From: Mycobacterium sp. SMC-2
Lineage (GTDB): Bacteria > Actinomycetota > Actinomycetes > Mycobacteriales > Mycobacteriaceae
Reading direction: 5' to 3'
NCBI RefSeq assembly: GCF_025263485.1
Contig: NZ_CP079863.1
Span: 5,270,001-5,334,000 of the forward strand
DNA: 64,000 nucleotides
How positions within the stretch are numbered: the stretch's first letter is position 1; every line of letters begins with the position of its first letter. The translations under genes were made by a program, and so were the position numbers. Positions 1 through 10,882 of this stretch are shown here, in pieces. The notes below the pieces were generated by a model. It ran no database searches, was not told the DNA's origin, and worked only from the letters and a program-made list of their open reading frames with translations.

Positions 1-1655
1 GGTGGCGCCGGCTCGGCGGTGGCAGCGGCGGCGAGCATGTCGGCGACGCGGGTGAACTTGTTCCGCGGCCGACCGTCGCCGCTGCCACGGGCGATCTCGG
101 CGGCGTCGATCGCCCGCCAGCCGCGGGCATCGACGGCGTCGGGCTGCCGGGCCCGCACCAGCTTGGCCAGCGCCCCCGGTGAGGCCACCGGGTCGCTGAG
201 CCTGCCGGCGTTGAAATCGGCCACCAGGGCCTGCACGGTCTGCAAGGAACACGACTTGTTCGTGCCGATGAACCCGCTCGGACCGCGTTTGATCCAGCCC
301 GCGACATACGCTCCGTTAACCGGCGCCCCGGAGTCGGGGTCCACCACACGGCCACCGTCGTTGGGCACGACGGCCGCCGACTCGTCGAATGGCAGATCGC
401 GAATCGGCTTGCCGCGATAGCCAATTGACGTCAGCACCAGGCCCGCGTCCAGTCGGTGCAACTCGTCGGTGCCGGTGACCGCGAACTCCACGCCGGTGGC
501 GCGCCCGTCCCCCAGGACGCGGTTCGGCGTGAGCCGATAGGTCAGCCTGACTCGCGGACGCACGTTTTTTTGCGCCGAGTCGTCGCCGAGGCTGGCCAGG
601 ATTTCCAGCTTGCGCTTCGCCAAGGGATCGGTGACGGTCGCGAGGTCGGCCGCCACCAGTTGGTGGTCGGCCGCGCTGAGCACGACCTCGGACGAGCCGG
701 TGAGTCCGATCAGTTCGGGCAGGGTGAACGCAGACTGGGCGGGGCCGCGCCGGGCGGCGACCACCACTTCGCGGACCGCGGAGGCGCGAAGCGCGGCCAG
801 TGCGCCATCGGAGATGTCGGTACGGGCCAGGTCGTTCGGGTCGGCCGTGAGCACCCGGGCCACGTCCAGGGCGACGTTCCCGTTGCCGACGATCACCACC
901 CGCTCGTGGCCGAGATCGACTGGCAGCTCGGCGAAGTCGGGGTGCCCGTTGATCCACGCGACCAGTTCGGTGGCGGTTCCGGTGCCCGGTAGGCCCATGC
1001 CCTCGATCCTTAGGCGACGGTCGTCGGGGGCGCCGACGGCGTACAACACCGCGTGATGGTGAGCCAGCAGATCGGCGTGACTCACGTGCCGGCCGACCTC
1101 GACGTTGAGGTAGAACCGGAAGCGGCGATCACCGGCGACTCGGTCGAACAACCGGGTGACCCTTTTGGTGTTCTGGTGATCGGGCGCCACGCCGGCGCGC
1201 ACCAACCCGTAGGGCGTGGGCAGCTTCTCAAAGACGTTGACCCGCACGCCATGCTGCGTGAGCAGTTCGTCGGCGGCATACATCGCCGCTGGCCCGGAGC
1301 CGACGATGGCCACGGTCAGCGGCCGGCGCCGGGCACGCACCTGGGCGGCCGGGATCACCGGGGCCAGCTTGGACGTCGGGGGTAATTTCTTCCCCTCGGG
1401 CCGGTCCGGGTAGAAGGATGCGTTGATCTCGACGAACGGCAGCTGCTTGATGTCCAGCCGGGTGTCCGGAGCGATCGCGCCGACGGGACAGGCGCTCACG
1501 CACGCGCCGCAGTCCACGCACGCCACCGGATCGATGTAGAGCATCTCCGATGTGGCGAAGCCCGGCTCATCGGGCGTGGGGTGAATGCAGTTCACCGGGC
1601 ACGCGAAAACACAGGACCCGTCGTTGCAGCACGACTGGGTAATAACGTGCGGCAT
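1..1655 (-). CDS. fprB: Ferredoxin/ferredoxin-NADP reductase fusion FprB (C-terminus cut by window edge)
   Basis: Predicted NADPH-dependent flavoprotein reductase with its own ferredoxin domain, passing electrons from NADPH to iron-sulfur partners. Reading from ATG 1655, the first ~60 residues carry two Cys clusters (CCNDGSCVFACP and CVDCGACVSACP) of a 7Fe/8Fe ferredoxin. An FAD-binding GSGPAAMYAADEL motif and an NADP-binding VVIVGNGNVALDVAR motif follow. About 551 codons are visible; the M. tuberculosis protein is about 575 residues, so only ~24 should lie beyond position 1. It is 21 nt downstream of the diiron-protein gene on the same strand, so the two are probably co-transcribed and may be redox partners (inference). 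No in-frame stop is seen to the edge. Confidence 0.93.
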   Translation of the reverse strand, partial: MPHVITQSCCNDGSCVFACPVNCIHPTPDEPGFATSEMLYIDPVACVDCGACVSACPVGAIAPDTRLDIKQLPFVEINASFYPDRPEGKKLPPTSKLAPVIPAAQVRARRRPLTVAIVGSGPAAMYAADELLTQHGVRVNVFEKLPTPYGLVRAGVAPDHQNTKRVTRLFDRVAGDRRFRFYLNVEVGRHVSHADLLAHHHAVLYAVGAPDDRRLRIEGMGLPGTGTATELVAWINGHPDFAELPVDLGHERVVIVGNGNVALDVARVLTADPNDLARTDISDGALAALRASAVREVVVAARRGPAQSAFTLPELIGLTGSSEVVLSAADHQLVAADLATVTDPLAKRKLEILASLGDDSAQKNVRPRVRLTYRLTPNRVLGDGRATGVEFAVTGTDELHRLDAGLVLTSIGYRGKPIRDLPFDESAAVVPNDGGRVVDPDSGAPVNGAYVAGWIKRGPSGFIGTNKSCSLQTVQALVADFNAGRLSDPVASPGALAKLVRARQPDAVDARGWRAIDAAEIARGSGDGRPRNKFTRVADMLAAAATAEPAP

Positions 1656-1676
1656 AGGCGATTACCCGTTCGGCCC

Positions 1677-4065
<2,389 letters not shown>

Positions 4066-4124
4066 CCGCCTCGCAATCCAAGCGCAACCGCCCAGCGTGT
4101 CAGCACAGGTTATGGGCGTTAGCT

Positions 4125-4136
4125 GCACTAGAGTGC
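4125..4136 (+). promoter_or_regulatory. Candidate sepH promoter -10 within small palindrome
   Basis: GCACT-AG-AGTGC is a perfect 12-bp palindrome 48 bp before the sepH start. It contains TAGAGT, which fits the loose mycobacterial -10 pattern TANNNT. No convincing -35 is visible. Low-confidence call. Confidence 0.25.
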
Positions 4137-4183
4137 GCACGAGACGGGTCCGTCGACCTGCACGGAGCCTGCGAGGAGAAGCC

Positions 4184-4954
4184 ATGCGGGAACTCAAAAT
4201 GGTTGGGGTCGATGCCGAGGGCAAACACATCATCTGTGAGGCCGGCGATCCTGGGGAACCGTTCAGGCTCGCCGTCGACGATCAGCTGAAGGCCGCGGTG
4301 CGCGGCGACCTCGTGCCGCTGGAACAGCCACAGCTCGACATCCAGGTCACCAACATGTTGAGCCCCAAGGAGATTCAGGCCAAGATCCGGGCCGGCGCGT
4401 CCGTCGAGCAGGTGGCCGCGGCGTCGGGCTCCGACGTCGCGCGCGTCCGCCGGTTCGCGCACCCGGTGTTGCTGGAACGTGCTCGGGCCGCAGAGCTGGC
4501 GACGGCCGCGCATCCGGTGCTCGCCGACGGCCCCGCGGTGCTCACCCTGCTGGAAACCGTGAGCACCGCCCTGGTGACGCGTGGCCTGGAACCCGACAGG
4601 CTCAGCTGGGATGCCTGGCGCAACGAGGACAGCCGCTGGACCGTGCAACTGGCCTGGAAGGCCGGCCGGTCCGACAACATCGCGCACTTCTGCTTTGCTC
4701 CCGGGGCGCACGGCGGAACCGTCACGGCTATCGACGATGCGGCCAAGGAGCTGGTCGACCCGAACTTCGACCGTCCGCTGCGGCCGCTCGCGCGGGTGTC
4801 CCACGTCGACTTCGATGAGCCGGTGAAGCCCGCCGCCGCTCCGCAAGAGGAGCCCGCTGCGCAAGAGCAGCCGGTGCACACCCGACGGGGCAAGCCGGTC
4901 ATCCCGGCTTGGGAGGATGTGCTGCTCGGCGTGCGCTCGGCCGGACAGCGCTAG
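4184..4954 (+). CDS. sepH: Cell-division protein SepH (DUF3071)
   Basis: 256-residue protein opening with MRELKMVGVDAEGKHIICE, typical of SepH, which in actinobacteria binds FtsZ and promotes its assembly at the septum. It has a conserved N-terminal DUF3071 region with a helix-turn-helix-like segment (VEQVAAASGSDVARVRRFAHPV, ~residues 73-95, split here as seen) and a charged Glu/Pro-rich C-terminus. ATG 4184 is preceded by GAGGAGAA. The longer open frame from 4004 overlaps serC and lacks support. Its stop codon is the first triplet of a 55-bp tandem repeat. Confidence 0.9.
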   Translation: MRELKMVGVDAEGKHIICEAGDPGEPFRLAVDDQLKAAVRGDLVPLEQPQLDIQVTNMLSPKEIQAKIRAGASVEQVAAASGSDVARVRRFAHPVLLERARAAELATAAHPVLADGPAVLTLLETVSTALVTRGLEPDRLSWDAWRNEDSRWTVQLAWKAGRSDNIAHFCFAPGAHGGTVTAIDDAAKELVDPNFDRPLRPLARVSHVDFDEPVKPAAAPQEEPAAQEQPVHTRRGKPVIPAWEDVLLGVRSAGQR

Positions 4955-5064
4955 GCCGACGGTGGCGACCCGCAGCGCCCGGCTACGCCGCGCTTGCGAT
5001 CGCCAATAGGCCGACGGTGGCGACCCGCAGCGCCCGGCTACGCCGCGCTTGCGATCGCCAATAG
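4952..5064. repeat. Two tandem copies of a 55-bp repeat (VNTR-like)
   Basis: Copy 1 spans 4952-5006 and copy 2 spans 5007-5061. They are identical by eye and followed by a third TAG. The unit begins with TAG, which serves as the sepH stop. Each unit can fold imperfectly because GGCGACCCGCAGCGC faces GCGCTTGCGATCGCC. It lies between convergent sepH and the DUF2537 gene, so it may act as a bidirectional terminator. Size and intergenic placement resemble mycobacterial interspersed repeats used for strain typing. Confidence 0.85.
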
Positions 5065-5071
5065 CTAGCCG

Positions 5072-5344
5072 CTACCGCGTCACCGTCAGCGCGAGCAGCG
5101 TCAGCCACGCTCCCGCAACCCCGATTCCGGCGCCCAGCAAAAACCAGCGCAGCACCAACTTGTGCCGCCAACCCCAGAGCGTCGGCGCCAGCCCGCCGGC
5201 CGCGACGATGTTGAGCCCGACCGCCAGCAGTGGATGCACCCGGATCAGCCCCAAACTGAGCACCACGATCGCGGCCCCGGTCACTGCGGCGACGAACCCG
5301 GCAACCGTCAAACCCGTTGCCCAGGGCACGGAATCGTCGGTCAC
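5072..5344 (-). CDS. Small DUF2537-type membrane protein (Rv0882-like)
   Basis: 90-residue hydrophobic protein with three probable membrane spans (~residues 9-31, 38-57 and 66-87) and little else. Its start overlaps the stop of the upstream methyltransferase gene by four bases (ATGA at 5341-5344), so the two are translationally coupled. It is the last gene of the marR-trmH-DUF2537 operon. Function unknown. Confidence 0.8.
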   Translation of the reverse strand: MTDDSVPWATGLTVAGFVAAVTGAAIVVLSLGLIRVHPLLAVGLNIVAAGGLAPTLWGWRHKLVLRWFLLGAGIGVAGAWLTLLALTVTR

Positions 5345-6174
5345 GGCCCGAGCCTAGCCCGCTCGTAGAACGCCAAAGCGGCCGCAGTGGCGACGTTCAG
5401 GGAGTCCGTGCCGCGCGCCATCGGGATGCGCACCCGCACATCGCTCAAGCGCAGGGTGGCCGGCGTTAGCCCGGGTCCCTCGGCGCCCACCAGCACCGCG
5501 ACGCGTTCGCCGCGCACCGCCGCCATGGCCTCCGGCAGCGCGCAGGCCGAGCCCTGCGGGGTCATCGCCAGCAGCCGAAATCCGTTCTCTTTCAGCGTGA
5601 ACAGCTCGGCGGGCCAGTCCGTCGCTCGTGCGTACGGGACCAGCAAGGCGTGGCCCATGGAGACCCGGACGGCGCGCCGGTATAGCGGGTCAGCGCAGCC
5701 GCTGCCGAACACCACCGCGTCCACGCCCAATCCGGCGGCGTTGCGAAAGATCGAGCCCAGGTTCTCGTGGTCGTTGACGCCCTCGAGCACCGCGACGGTC
5801 CGGGCGCGCTCGACCAGCTCGGCCACGCCCGGCTCCGGCACCCTGCGGGCGGCGGCCAACACGCCACGATTGAGGTGAAAGCCCACCACTCGCGCCATGA
5901 CGTCGGCGGAGGTCCGGTAGAACGGCACGCCGCTACCCGCGAGGTCGTCTGCCAGCTCGGCGAGCCGGCGCTCGGTCCCCAATAGGGCGTGCGGGGTGAA
6001 CCGGGACGCGAGCATGCGCTGGACGACCAGCACCCCTTCGGCGATCACCAGGCCTTTGCCGGACGGCAAATCGGGACGACGATCTACGCTGTTCAGGTCG
6101 CGGAAATCGTCGAGCCGCGGGTCGTCGGGATCGTCAACGTCCTGAACGTTTGGGCCATCGGTTTTCTCGCTCAC
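5341..6174 (-). CDS. TrmH/SpoU-family RNA 2'-O-methyltransferase (Rv0881-like)
   Basis: 277-residue SPOUT methyltransferase predicted to transfer a methyl from SAM to a ribose 2'-OH in rRNA or tRNA. The three SpoU motifs are present: [14 protein letters not shown] (motif 1, central), [10 protein letters not shown] (motif 2) and [22 protein letters not shown], interrupted here as [11 protein letters not shown] plus [11 protein letters not shown] (motif 3, C-terminal). An acidic linker of ~30 residues precedes a substrate-binding N-terminal domain. The start overlaps the marR stop by four bases. The exact RNA target cannot be read from sequence. Confidence 0.87.
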   Translation of the reverse strand: MSEKTDGPNVQDVDDPDDPRLDDFRDLNSVDRRPDLPSGKGLVIAEGVLVVQRMLASRFTPHALLGTERRLAELADDLAGSGVPFYRTSADVMARVVGFHLNRGVLAAARRVPEPGVAELVERARTVAVLEGVNDHENLGSIFRNAAGLGVDAVVFGSGCADPLYRRAVRVSMGHALLVPYARATDWPAELFTLKENGFRLLAMTPQGSACALPEAMAAVRGERVAVLVGAEGPGLTPATLRLSDVRVRIPMARGTDSLNVATAAALAFYERARLGP

Positions 6175-6602
6175 GGGCCTTCGTCGACCAGGGCCACCAT
6201 CAGGTCAGCCGCGTTGCGCAGAGTGTCACGTTGCGCGTCGTCCAGCGTCGCCAGCCGCTTGGCCAGCCACTCCTGACGGGCACGCCGGGTCGCCTTGACC
6301 AACTCGGCGCCGGACGCGGAAACCGAGACCAGCACCTGCCGGCCGTCGATCGGATGCGGGGCTCGGTCCACCAGGCCCATCTCGGCCAGCGACGCAATCA
6401 CCCGGGTCATCGACGGCGGCCGGACCCGTTCGCGAATAGCCAGCGCGCCGGGCGTCATCGGGCCCTCATTGGCCAGCGTGGCCAGCGCCGACAGCTGAGA
6501 CAACGACACCGGCGATGACGGGTTGCGGAACCGCAATTGGCGGGCCAGCCGCATGACCGCCAGCGACAGGTCACTGGCCAGCCGGGCATCGCTGTCAGGC
6601 AT
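6171..6602 (-). CDS. MarR-family transcriptional regulator (Rv0880-like)
   Basis: 143-residue winged-helix protein matching the length of Rv0880. The DNA-binding core is [19 protein letters not shown]..., followed by a recognition helix ([18 protein letters not shown]) and a wing ([16 protein letters not shown]). MarR proteins bind as dimers to short palindromes and are commonly released by small ligands. It leads a three-gene overlapping operon. A perfect palindrome sits immediately upstream (6608-6625), suggesting autoregulation. Confidence 0.9.
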   Translation of the reverse strand: MPDSDARLASDLSLAVMRLARQLRFRNPSSPVSLSQLSALATLANEGPMTPGALAIRERVRPPSMTRVIASLAEMGLVDRAPHPIDGRQVLVSVSASGAELVKATRRARQEWLAKRLATLDDAQRDTLRNAADLMVALVDEGP

Positions 6603-6607
6603 GGCGC

Positions 6608-6625
6608 GAGGTTACACGCAACCTC
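6608..6625. promoter_or_regulatory. Palindrome GAGGTT-N6-AACCTC, candidate MarR operator
   Basis: Perfect 6-bp arms with a 6-bp spacer (18 bp in total) begin five bases before the marR start codon. Length and location fit an autoregulatory MarR box that would also block the ribosome-binding region. Confidence 0.5.
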
Positions 6626-6790
6626 AAGAAAGCGGGACACGAACCGGCGAACGATGGGCTTTGGTCCTCAACGCTGCGCGGGCCGGGTAGCGCCGAGCCG
6701 CTTGGGTGGGCACTAACCCGCGCAGGCCAGGCGATTTCGGGCACCCGGCCGCGCAAGTGGGCGGTACGGCGGGCCGCTATGTTAGTCGCG

Positions 6791-7066
6791 ATGCCCGTTG
6801 AACCCGGCCCGAAGCGCGAGGCGCCGCCCCTGCCGCCCGCGCTGCTCAACGCGTGGCCGTTCATCGCCCTTGGCGCGCTCGGCTGGCTGGTCGCTGCGGC
6901 CGCCGCCTTCTTCGTGCCGTCCCTGCAGAGCTGGCGCCCGCTGACGCTGGCCGGGCTGGGAGTGGGGGCGCTCGGCACGACCATCTTCGTCTCACAACTC
7001 GTGGCGGCCCGCCGCGGCGCGCGAGGGGCACAAGAGGGACTCGAGAACTATTTCGACCACGGCTAG
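6791..7066 (+). CDS. Small DUF2530-type membrane protein (Rv0879c-like)
   Basis: 91-residue protein, the same length as Rv0879c when started at ATG 6791 (MPVEPGPKRE). A Pro-rich N-terminus is followed by two membrane spans (~residues 22-44 and 52-74) and a short Arg-rich cytoplasmic tail ending EGLENYFDHG. An upstream ATG at 6779 would add four residues. Divergent from the marR operon. Function unknown. Confidence 0.75.
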   Translation: MPVEPGPKREAPPLPPALLNAWPFIALGALGWLVAAAAAFFVPSLQSWRPLTLAGLGVGALGTTIFVSQLVAARRGARGAQEGLENYFDHG

Positions 7067-7094
7067 TTTCGCAATCACGAACCCGGGAGGATCG

Positions 7095-7550
7095 ATGGTA
7101 GCCCCACTACTGCAAGCGCAAATCGATATCAACGCACCGGTTTCCACGGTGTGGGGATTGATATCGGACCTTCGGCGGATGCCGGAGTGGAGCCCGCAAT
7201 GTCGTTGGATGAAGACCTTCGGCCCGCTGCGCCAGGGCATGCGCACCCTCAATATCAATCGTCGTAACCGAATGTTCTGGCCGACCACGTCCACGGTCGT
7301 CGAGGTCATCCCGGAGACCAAGCTTGCGTTCCGAGTCGACGCCAACCGGACGATCTGGAGTTACGAGCTGCAACCGACCGGTGAGGGCACGCGAGTCATC
7401 GAAAGCCGCCACGCCGAGAACGGCGTGACAGCGGTCTCCAACTTGACCGTGAACGCGCTGTTCGGGGGGACCACCAACTTCGAACGGGAATTGCTCGACG
7501 GCATGAACGCCTCGTTGGCCAAGATCAAGGCCGCCGCCGAGAAGGGCTAG
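7095..7550 (+). CDS. SRPBCC (polyketide cyclase/dehydrase-like) protein
   Basis: 151-residue single-domain START/SRPBCC fold. It opens with LQAQIDINAPVSTVWGLISDL, shortened here to LQAQIDINAPVSTVW, and contains MPEWSPQCR and a hydrophobic C-terminal helix. Such proteins bind hydrophobic ligands in a deep cavity; no ligand can be named. GGGAGG precedes ATG 7095. The gene converges with the DUF3027 gene, and the two stop codons share the four bases CTAG at 7547-7550. Confidence 0.8.
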   Translation: MVAPLLQAQIDINAPVSTVWGLISDLRRMPEWSPQCRWMKTFGPLRQGMRTLNINRRNRMFWPTTSTVVEVIPETKLAFRVDANRTIWSYELQPTGEGTRVIESRHAENGVTAVSNLTVNALFGGTTNFERELLDGMNASLAKIKAAAEKG

Positions 7551-8509
7551 TCCGCCTCGGGCTCCGACTCCGGCGCTTCGGGCTCCGGCTCCGGCGCCTC
7601 GGGCCCTGATGCCGACAACTCCGGTTCGCCGTCCTGGGGCGGCTCGGCCGACTCCGAAGGTTCCGGCGGAGTCGTCGGCTCCGAAGATTCCGGCGGAGTC
7701 TCGGGGGCCTGTGCCGGCTCGGGCGGCACGGGCGGCGCCGCCACGACGTCGAGTACGCCGTCGTCGTATGGCTCGTACGCGGGCGAACCGGTGCCCGCCG
7801 GAGCCGGGGTGTCCGAATGCGCGCCGCAACCGTACTGCTTGTCGACGATCTGCCCGTCGGCCGACAGTTCGTTTCCGCAGACGCCGAACATCGTGCCGAG
7901 CGACCCCGCCAACGGCAGGAAGAATCCGCAGTCACGGCACACCCGTTTTGTGGAGCGCGCCATCGGCGAGTCGGGACCGTGCTCGCCGGTGTGCCATCGC
8001 TCGGCGGCCTCCGCGCGGCCCCAGGCACTCATCACCCAGCGCCGGCCCAGCCCGATTTCGGCGGCGGTCTCGTCGACCTCGGGGTCACCGCTGGCGACGT
8101 AGCCGGGGACCAATCGCGGATCGTCGGCGGCGGGCGCCAGCAGGTCCCCGGGGCTCAAGTCTCCGGGGCGCACCCGCCGGTCCCACGGAACCCACTCCGG
8201 CGCGAGCAGGGCCGTCGGGCCCGGAATCAGCACCACTTCGCTGACGGTGGCGTGGTCGGCGCCGGGGTACGCGGCGACGACGACGGCCCATTGCCAGCCC
8301 TGGTAACCGGGCAGGTGCGCCAGGAACCGGTGGGTGGCCGCGGTCGGATCCTCGTAGCTGGCGCCCAGGTAATCGCCGACCGTTTCCGCGCCGCTGAACT
8401 CCACGACGGCGGCTCTGGCCTGGTCGACCGCGCCCGTGAGCACCGCCGCCAGCTCCTCGGGCCACTCGGCCACGCTCGCCACGGCGGATTCCTCCATGGA
8501 CCCGGTCAC
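7547..8509 (-). CDS. DUF3027 protein with Cys-rich centre and Pro/Glu-rich tail (Rv0877-like)
   Basis: About 320 residues. The N-terminal ~210 residues form the conserved domain. A zinc-ribbon-like segment (CRDCGFF ... CGNE ... YGCGAHS) follows, then a low-complexity tail rich in Pro, Glu and Ser. GTG 8509 is chosen because AGGAAGGGG lies just upstream; ATG 8527 and 8557 are in-frame alternatives. The M. tuberculosis counterpart is shorter (about 262 residues), mostly because of the tail. Function unknown. Confidence 0.75.
   Translation of the reverse strand: MTGSMEESAVASVAEWPEELAAVLTGAVDQARAAVVEFSGAETVGDYLGASYEDPTAATHRFLAHLPGYQGWQWAVVVAAYPGADHATVSEVVLIPGPTALLAPEWVPWDRRVRPGDLSPGDLLAPAADDPRLVPGYVASGDPEVDETAAEIGLGRRWVMSAWGRAEAAERWHTGEHGPDSPMARSTKRVCRDCGFFLPLAGSLGTMFGVCGNELSADGQIVDKQYGCGAHSDTPAPAGTGSPAYEPYDDGVLDVVAAPPVPPEPAQAPETPPESSEPTTPPEPSESAEPPQDGEPELSASGPEAPEPEPEAPESEPEAD
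7653..7700. repeat. 27-bp imperfect direct repeat in DUF3027 tail
   Basis: Two copies of TCCGAAG-R-TTCCGGCGGAGTC start at 7653 and 7680, differing at one base, with a 27-bp period that keeps frame. They encode repeated Pro/Glu/Ser nonapeptides. Such repeats can vary in number between strains. Confidence 0.6.
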
Positions 8510-8606
8510 ACTGTCCCCTTCCTGCATTGCGGTTCCAATACTAGGTTGACGAGCCACGCCCCGTTACCTGCAGACGCTTGTCGGCGGCATAGGGGAGAAT
8601 CGGAAC

Positions 8607-10292
8607 GTGTCTGGACGGCGGCGTGACGATCCGGGCCGCGTGGCCTCTTCCCCGGGTCGCCGGCCCCGCAACGGAGCTGCCAATCAGCATCCGGGCATGG
8701 CCAATTACCCCGCTGACGATGCTGACTATCGCCGGGCGCGCCGGCCACCGCCGATGCCCAGCGCCAATCGCTATCTACCGCCCATCGGCCACCGCTCGGA
8801 GCCGGAACCAGACGACAGTGCACCCCCACGCGGGGCCCCTGGGGGCGAACGGATCACCGTCACCCGCGCCGCCGCGCAGCGAAGCCGCGAGATGGGTTCG
8901 CGGATGTACTGGATGGTGCAGCGCGCCGCCACCGCCGACGGCGCCGACAAATCCGGTCTGACCGCGCTGACGTGGCCGGTGATGGCCAACTTCGCGGTGG
9001 ACGCCGCGATGGCGGTGGCGCTGGCCAACACCCTGTTCTTCGCGGCGGCCACCGGGGAGAGCAAGGGCCGGGTCGCGTTGTACCTGCTGATCACCATCGC
9101 GCCGTTCGCGGTCGTCGCGCCCCTCATCGGCCCGGCACTGGACCGGTTGCAGCACGGCCGACGGGTCGCACTCGCCGGGTCGTTCGTCTTGCGCACGGCA
9201 TTGGCGTTGGTGCTGATCATGAATTACGACGGCGCCACCGGAAGCTACCCGTCCTGGGTGCTCTATCCGTGCGCGCTGGCCATGATGGTGTTCTCCAAGT
9301 CCTTCAGCGTGCTGCGCAGCGCCGTGACCCCGCGGGTCATGCCGCCGACCATCGACCTGGTGCGGGTGAACTCCCGGCTGACCGTGTTCGGTCTGCTCGG
9401 CGGCACCATCGCCGGCGGGGCCGTCGCGGCCGGTGTCGAGTTCGTCTGCACCCACCTGTTCAAGTTGCCCGGCGCGTTGTTCGTCGTCATCGCGGTCACG
9501 GTCGCCGGCGCATCGCTGTCGATGCGGATCCCACGCTGGGTCGAGGTGACGGCCGGCGAGGTGCCCGCCACCTTGAGCTACCGCCAGGACAGCGAACCGC
9601 AGCGCCGCAATTGGCACAAAGAGGTCAAGAAGGTCGGCGGAACGCTGCGACAACCGCTGGGCCGCAACATCATCACGTCGTTGTGGGGCAACTGCACCAT
9701 CAAGGTGATGGTCGGCTTCCTGTTCTTGTACCCCGCGTTCGTCGCCAAGGCGCACGAAGCCAACGGCTGGGTTCAGCTGGGCATGCTCGGGATGATCGGC
9801 GCGGCGGCCGGCATCGGCAACTTCGCCGGCAACTTCGCCGCCGCACGCCTGCGGCTGGGCCGGCCGGCCGTCCTGGTGGTGCGCTGCACGCTGGCGGTCT
9901 CGGCGGTCGCGCTGGCGGCGTCGGTGGCGGGCACCCTCGTGGCGGCCGTGATTGCCACCCTCGTCACGTCGGGCTCCAGCGCGATCGCGAAGGCGTCGCT
10001 GGACGCCTCGTTGCAGCACGACCTGCCTGAGGAGTCGCGGGCGTCGGGCTTCGGGCGCTCGGAGTCGACGCTGCAGCTGGCCTGGGTGCTGGGCGGCGCC
10101 GTAGGCGTGTTGGTCTACACCGAACTCTGGGTCGGCTTCACCGCGGTCACGGCGCTACTCATCCTCGGGTTGGCGCAGACGCTTGTGAGCTATCAAGGGA
10201 ATTCGCTGATTCCCGGCCTCGGAGGTAACCGGCCCGTCATGGTCGAGCAGGAGGGCGTGCGCCGCGGCAGCGCCGCGGTGGTGCCCGAGTGA
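8607..10292 (+). CDS. Major facilitator superfamily transporter (Rv0876c-like)
   Basis: 561 residues from GTG 8607, close to the 548 of Rv0876c. A ~110-residue Pro/Arg-rich cytoplasmic N-terminus precedes about 11-12 membrane spans beginning near TWPVMANFAVDAAMA. The second half starts after a basic loop (YRQDSEPQRRNWHKEVKK). MFS fold is the best reading; the substrate is unknown. Its stop overlaps the next start by GTGA, implying coupled translation with the DUF2771 protein. Confidence 0.82.
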   Translation: MSGRRRDDPGRVASSPGRRPRNGAANQHPGMANYPADDADYRRARRPPPMPSANRYLPPIGHRSEPEPDDSAPPRGAPGGERITVTRAAAQRSREMGSRMYWMVQRAATADGADKSGLTALTWPVMANFAVDAAMAVALANTLFFAAATGESKGRVALYLLITIAPFAVVAPLIGPALDRLQHGRRVALAGSFVLRTALALVLIMNYDGATGSYPSWVLYPCALAMMVFSKSFSVLRSAVTPRVMPPTIDLVRVNSRLTVFGLLGGTIAGGAVAAGVEFVCTHLFKLPGALFVVIAVTVAGASLSMRIPRWVEVTAGEVPATLSYRQDSEPQRRNWHKEVKKVGGTLRQPLGRNIITSLWGNCTIKVMVGFLFLYPAFVAKAHEANGWVQLGMLGMIGAAAGIGNFAGNFAAARLRLGRPAVLVVRCTLAVSAVALAASVAGTLVAAVIATLVTSGSSAIAKASLDASLQHDLPEESRASGFGRSESTLQLAWVLGGAVGVLVYTELWVGFTAVTALLILGLAQTLVSYQGNSLIPGLGGNRPVMVEQEGVRRGSAAVVPE

Positions 10293-10777
10293 AACGCGGT
10301 GTGGTCGTGCTCCTTGCCGGCCTGATGGCTCTGGCGTGCGTGGCCGTTGGGGTCGGCACCTGGCTGCTGGTACGCCCGTCCGGTCCCCAGCGCCCGGAGA
10401 TCAGCGCGTATTCGCACGGCCACCTCACGAGGGTGGGGCCGTACCTGTACTGCAACGTGCTCAACCTCGCCGACTGCGACACGCCCCAAGCACAGGGCGA
10501 GCTGAAGGTCAGCGAGCGCTATCCGGTCCAGCTCTCGGTGCCCGACGCGATATCCCGGGCGCCATGGCGGCTGCTGCAGGTGTACGAGGACCCGACGAAC
10601 ACCACCAGCACCATCTTTCGGCCGGGCACGCGGTTCGCGGTCACCATCCCCCCGGTCGACCCACAGCGCGGGCGCCTGGTCGGGATAGTCGTGCAATTGC
10701 TGACGCTCGTCATGGATCCCGGCGGCGAGTTGCGCGATGTCCCGCACGCGGAATGGTCGGTGCGCCTTACCTATTGA
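10289..10777 (+). CDS. DUF2771-type exported/anchored protein (Rv0875c-like)
   Basis: 162 residues, identical in length to Rv0875c. A single N-terminal hydrophobic segment (MKRGVVVLLAGLMALACVAV) acts as signal or anchor. A Cys at position 17 could be a lipobox variant but the context (LALAC) is imperfect. The rest is a predicted extracytoplasmic beta-rich domain with a Cys pair (YCNVLNLADC). Four-base overlap with the MFS gene suggests a shared role at the envelope. Confidence 0.77.
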   Translation: MKRGVVVLLAGLMALACVAVGVGTWLLVRPSGPQRPEISAYSHGHLTRVGPYLYCNVLNLADCDTPQAQGELKVSERYPVQLSVPDAISRAPWRLLQVYEDPTNTTSTIFRPGTRFAVTIPPVDPQRGRLVGIVVQLLTLVMDPGGELRDVPHAEWSVRLTY

Positions 10778-10793
10778 GCGCTAGGGCGCCGAA

Positions 10794-10842
10794 CGTCGAG
10801 TTGTTGGGCGAATTCAGGCCGTTCCGGCACGACAAGTCCACG
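10794..10842. repeat. 49-bp palindromic element, copy A
   Basis: Arms CGTCGAGTTGT and ACAAGTCCACG (two mismatches in pairing) enclose 27 bp, preceded by GGCGCCGAA. It shares arms, 49-bp length and inner bases (ATTC..GGCC.TTCC) with copy B at 11761-11809. It ends 40 bp before the DUF559 gene start. Confidence 0.8.
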
Positions 10843-10882
10843 TTGGGCCGAGGGTGTCGGTGTCACCGGGCAGTGTGTCGGC

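Noticed and set aside
8775..10019. 414-codon minus-strand open frame opposite the MFS gene
   Set aside because: Antisense shadow rich in Arg, Gly, Asp and His with no membrane or catalytic pattern.
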